A stretch of DNA of 64,000 bases from Pseudonocardia petroleophila (GTDB lineage Bacteria > Actinomycetota > Actinomycetes > Mycobacteriales > Pseudonocardiaceae): positions 2,425,501 through 2,489,500 of the forward strand of contig NZ_CP060131.1 of assembly GCF_014235185.1 (NCBI RefSeq), read 5' to 3'. How positions within the stretch are numbered: the first letter of the stretch is position 1; every line of letters begins with the position of its first letter. Under the pieces are notes generated by a model. That model made no database searches. It was not told the DNA's origin and saw only the letters and a program-made list of their open reading frames with translations. Positions 61,368 to 64,000 of the stretch are shown here, in pieces. The position numbers and the translations under genes are program-made.

Positions 61368-62212
61368 CCGTCGATGCCGTGCTGGTCGAGCCAGGGACGC
61401 GGGTTCATCGGGTTGTCGTTCGCGTCGTGGATCTCGAAGTGCAGGTGCGGCCCGGTGGAGAAGCCGCGGTTGCCGAGCTCGGCGATCTGCTGGCCGGCCG
61501 AGACCTCCTGGCCCACCTGCACGAGCGAGCGGTTGATGTGGCCGTAGACCGACTTGCTGCCGTCGGGGTGCCGCAGCACCACCCACAGCCCGAAGCCCGA
61601 CGCCGGCCCGGACTTCTCGACGACGCCGTCGGTGACCGCGTAGATCGGGGTGCCGATGGCGTTGGCGATGTCGATGCCGTTGTGCGAGGTGCCCCAGCGG
61701 CCGCCGAAGCCCGAGGTGAAGCGGCCCAGCGCGGGCTGCACGAACGCCCGGTCGCCGACGACGTGGGCGAGCGGGGCGCCGAAGGACAGCGCGGAGGTCA
61801 GGATCGCGTCGCGGCGGGCCAGCTCCTGACCGATCTCCACGGCCTTCGTGAGGTTCTCGACGTCGACGGCGGACTCGGCGTCGAGCCCGGCGACCGACAG
61901 CGACTCGGGGAGCAGCTGGTCACCGCCGATGGCGTCGACCGCGAAGGAGGCGGTGCTCACCTCGGCGACGGGCACCAGCGCGCTCAGCGCGACGGGCGGG
62001 GCCTCGGTGGCCTCGAGCAGGGGCTCGACGGCGGTCTGGCCCGCCGCGACGACGGCTCCGGTGGCCACGGCGGCGACCGTCACGCGGCCGCGGAGGGACG
62101 CGGTGGGTGGCGCGGGCAACCGGTGCACCCCGGGGACGGCGACGACGCGCAGCGGCGTGGTCGCGTCGCTGAGGTGGTCCGGTGCGCCGCTGGGGGAGCG
62201 ATGGCGCGCCAC
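61361..62212 (-). CDS. M23 (LytM) family metallopeptidase
   Basis: The 283-residue protein has a short basic N-terminus, a membrane or signal helix (about residues 43-60), a helical linker ('VENLTKAVEIGQELARRDAI') and a LytM domain with 'SGFGGRWGTSHNGIDIANAI' (His and Asp zinc ligands) and 'GPHLHFEIHD' (catalytic His and third ligand). It likely cuts peptidoglycan stem cross-links outside the membrane. GTG start at 62212 with AAGGGCAGG ahead. The gene between uvrD1 and sucC in mycobacteria (Rv0950c) is of the same kind. Confidence 0.9.
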   Translation of the reverse strand: MARHRSPSGAPDHLSDATTPLRVVAVPGVHRLPAPPTASLRGRVTVAAVATGAVVAAGQTAVEPLLEATEAPPVALSALVPVAEVSTASFAVDAIGGDQLLPESLSVAGLDAESAVDVENLTKAVEIGQELARRDAILTSALSFGAPLAHVVGDRAFVQPALGRFTSGFGGRWGTSHNGIDIANAIGTPIYAVTDGVVEKSGPASGFGLWVVLRHPDGSKSVYGHINRSLVQVGQEVSAGQQIAELGNRGFSTGPHLHFEIHDANDNPMNPRPWLDQHGIDGY

Positions 62213-62407
62213 GACCTGCCCTTCTCGACGGATGTGGGGTGCCCGCGTCGTGAGCCGGTCGGCGTGGGCTGGGGAACCCGTCGGGCACCTCGGGGGGTGC
62301 TCGGCTGCCGTCGTGACCGGTCCGTGATGCGGACGGGCGAAACGTAGCGGTGGTCACGCGCCGTAGGCAAATCGGGTGGCGGCGTGTCGGCGTCCGGGTA
62401 TCGGAGC
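62213..62407 (-). other. Upstream region of the M23 peptidase, no gene
   Basis: The 195-base gap shows only small hairpins (for example GTCCG/CGGAC around 62320-62340). Actinobacterial wall hydrolases are often controlled by c-di-AMP riboswitches, but the conserved ydaO core is not found on the minus strand here. No promoter could be named. Confidence 0.35.
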
Positions 62408-63370
62408 TCAGGACGCGGGAGACGAGCGCTCGCCGTACGTGGTCGTCCGGCGCCGATCGAGGCCCTGACCTCGACGGAACGGGTGACGGCGATGGTCCGA
62501 TCGGGCGAGTGCGCTGACCACCCAGTGCACCGATCGTGGGTCGATCGGGAGCGAAAGGTGACCGACGTCACGCAACTCCAGGTGTTCGACGTGCAGGTCG
62601 TCGTGCGCGAGGCGCGCGTTGCGCTGCGGGACGATCATCTGGTCCATCCGGCTCCACACCACCAGGAACCGGGTGGGGCAGCCGGGTGCGGGCTCCGCGA
62701 GCTCCGTCAGCAGCTCCGATCCCGGCCGCAGCTGCGCCGCCAGCGGCGTGGGCATCAGGTAGGCGCTGAGCGTGCCGGTGTGCGGGCTGCCCAGGGTGAC
62801 CAGGGTGTCGACGACGTCGGAGCCGCCGAGCCGCTGCACGTAGTAGCGGGCGATCATGCCGCCGAGCGAGTGCCCCACGATGTGCACGTGCTCGGCGCCG
62901 GTGAGCTCGCGCAGCCGCTCGACGTGCCCGCGCAGCTCGTGGGCCGCGGTGCGCACGTCGCCGGTGAACAGGCTGTAGTTCACCGCGTGCACCGTGCCGA
63001 AGCCGCGGCGCCGCAGCGCGCGGCGGAACACCGTGAACACCGAGCGGTTGTCCATGATCCCGTGCACCAGCAGGACCGGGTAGCCCGCGCCCTCGACGTC
63101 CTCGACGAGCCGGCCGCGCCGCTCGGGGGGCAGGGTGTCGGTGCGGTAGCCGTCGCCCGCGGCCACGAACGTCTCGTGGACGAGCCCGGCCGGGTACACC
63201 GCCATGTGCGCGGCGAGCCAGGCCCACTCGACGGCCAGGCCGCGCAGGCCGGCGGGGCTGCCGAAGGTGCGTGCGGTGTAGGCGCCCGCCCGGCCGACCT
63301 CGGCCGCGGCCCGGCCGACCGTCCCGGCGGCCGACGCCAGGCGGTCGAGTCCCTCGCGGAACAGCGCCAT
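62408..63370 (-). CDS. Triacylglycerol lipase-like alpha/beta hydrolase
   Basis: The 320-residue protein has an N-terminal amphipathic part, then 'PVLLVHGIMDNRSVFTVF', nucleophile Ser168 in 'IVGHSLGGMIARYY' and His in 'DVGHLSLPIDP'; Asp is probably in 'WSRMDQMIVP'. This is the EstA/lipase class 2-like group. 'LGSPHTGTLSAY' is typical of lipases of this group. No clear signal peptide, so it may act inside the cell or at the membrane. The C-terminal 'RRTTTYGERSSPAS' is disordered. Confidence 0.83.
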   Translation of the reverse strand: MALFREGLDRLASAAGTVGRAAAEVGRAGAYTARTFGSPAGLRGLAVEWAWLAAHMAVYPAGLVHETFVAAGDGYRTDTLPPERRGRLVEDVEGAGYPVLLVHGIMDNRSVFTVFRRALRRRGFGTVHAVNYSLFTGDVRTAAHELRGHVERLRELTGAEHVHIVGHSLGGMIARYYVQRLGGSDVVDTLVTLGSPHTGTLSAYLMPTPLAAQLRPGSELLTELAEPAPGCPTRFLVVWSRMDQMIVPQRNARLAHDDLHVEHLELRDVGHLSLPIDPRSVHWVVSALARSDHRRHPFRRGQGLDRRRTTTYGERSSPAS

Positions 63371-63498
63371 GTACCCGACGGTAGGCCAGCCGCCGCGGTC
63401 GCGCTGTCCCCGATTGACACACCGTGCGGGACGCCCCGGTCCGATCGGGGGTGACAGCGGTCACCGGGGCAGGTCAGGGCACCTGCGCCCGGCGTCGC

Positions 63499-63504
63499 TA
63501 GGGT
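63499..63504 (+). promoter_or_regulatory. Possible -10 element of sucC
   Basis: TAGGGT lies about 80 bases before the sucC ATG in the 212-base divergent gap. A TTGACA at 63414-63419 is also present but has no -10 at a correct distance. The gap holds no gene. Confidence 0.35.
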
Positions 63505-63582
63505 CGTCGCAGCAGACTTTCCGCGAGCCGGAGAGCGGCTCGCACGCACAGCGTCGTGACAGATGAGGGAGCGGGACAGCCC

Positions 63583-64000
63583 ATGGATCTCTACGAGTAC
63601 CAGGCGAAGGACCTCTTCGCCGCGCACGGTGTCCCGGTGCTTCCGGGGAAGACCGTCGAGAACGTCGAGGACGCCAAGGCCGCCGCGGCCGAGCTGGGTA
63701 CCGCGGTCGTCGTCAAGGCGCAGGTCAAGACGGGTGGCCGCGGCAAGGCCGGTGGCGTCAAGCTCGCGAAGACCCCGGACGAGGCGGCCGAGAAGGCCAC
63801 CGACATCCTCGGCCTCGACATCAAGGGCCACACGGTGCACCGCGTGCTCGTGACCACGGCCAGCGACATCGCGGAGGAGTACTACTTCTCCTTCCTGCTC
63901 GACCGCTCCAACCGCACCTTCCTCGCGATGGCGAGTGCCGAGGGCGGCATGGAGATCGAGCAGCTCGCCGTGGAGCGCCCCGACGCGCTCGCGCGCATCC
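63583..64000 (+). CDS. sucC: Succinyl-CoA synthetase beta subunit, 3' end cut by window
   Basis: The first 139 codons are present: [20 protein letters not shown] opens the ATP-grasp domain and '[20 protein letters not shown]' carries the nucleotide-binding lysine and Gly-rich loop. The enzyme makes ATP or GTP from succinyl-CoA in the TCA cycle; sucD should follow outside the window. ATG 63583 with GAGGGAG upstream. Confidence 0.96.
   Translation, partial: MDLYEYQAKDLFAAHGVPVLPGKTVENVEDAKAAAAELGTAVVVKAQVKTGGRGKAGGVKLAKTPDEAAEKATDILGLDIKGHTVHRVLVTTASDIAEEYYFSFLLDRSNRTFLAMASAEGGMEIEQLAVERPDALARI

Noticed and set aside
62213-62407. c-di-AMP (ydaO) riboswitch before the M23 peptidase
   Set aside because: Expected from actinobacterial wall hydrolases, but the conserved GGGGGAACC and GGGGUGAA-type core is not present on the minus strand; the similar GGGGAACCC lies on the wrong strand.
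63414-63419. TTGACA as the sucC -35 element
   Set aside because: No TANNNT lies 16-19 bases downstream; the sucC start is 163 bases away.

Overview
The window comes from a very GC-rich actinomycete. Gene content and order fit the family Pseudonocardiaceae; the genus Pseudonocardia is my best guess, not proven. Support comes from GTG starts and ATGA/GTGA stop-start overlaps, a WhiB regulator, a BldM-type regulator, an ESX-4 type VII secretion locus, a GroEL with a His-rich tail beside a CIRCE element, and long stretches collinear with the Mycobacterium tuberculosis chromosome as I recall it (the infA-rplQ-truA, ESX-4, rplM-rpsI-glmM, tsa, groESL-whiB3, sigD-rsdA-guaB and aroQ-uvrD1-sucC neighbourhoods). 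It is ordinary core chromosome. I see no insertion sequence, prophage, CRISPR array, rRNA or tRNA, and no gene-free stretch longer than 300 bases.

Layout. 1-3271: the end of a DUF4139 protein, a methyltransferase and an MFS exporter. 3489-8249: the translation/transcription operon infA-rpmJ-rpsM-rpsK-rpsD-rpoA-rplQ-truA. 8353-11095: a three-gene insert (NCS1 nucleobase permease, yeast-type cytosine deaminase, 2OG/Fe(II)-type oxygenase) not seen at this place in mycobacteria. 11146-21496: ESX-4 (eccB, mycP, eccD, eccC, a TIGR03931-type protein and two WXG100 proteins; no eccE). 21697-24949: rplM-rpsI-glmM and two small helical proteins that look like secretion substrates. 24978-33386: a pseudo-hydrolase, nnrD, alr and the t6A genes tsaE, tsaB and tsaD with rimI and a HAD phosphatase. 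33432-36805: three accessory genes (aldo/keto reductase, TauE/SafE permease, PhoD phosphatase). 37032-47602: groES-groEL, whiB, a MerR/B12-type regulator, bldM, sigD-rsdA, guaB-guaB3. 47616-53327: an Ltp-domain protein, a transglutaminase/ATP-grasp/alpha-E pair, and guaA. 53435-58113: PspC/histidine-kinase/response-regulator envelope-stress genes and small membrane proteins. 58144-64000: chorismate mutase, pcrA, an M23 peptidase, a lipase and the start of sucC.

The most interesting signal is upstream of the chorismate mutase gene on the minus strand (58496-58602). A 22-codon open frame carries Trp, Phe, Tyr and Tyr codons within positions 6-12. It is followed by four segments that can fold either as an antiterminator or as a strong terminator-like hairpin, the hallmark of ribosome-mediated attenuation. 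All three aromatic amino acids, the end products of chorismate, would be sensed by one leader peptide.

Secondary points of interest are the nucleobase salvage cassette, a pair of perfect actinobacterial DnaA boxes before tsaB, a BldM-type regulator with Gly at the phospho-acceptor position, an alpha/beta hydrolase without its nucleophile, and in-frame tandem repeats running past the tsaD stop codon. Functions were assigned by reading translated sequence and motifs; no database search was run.
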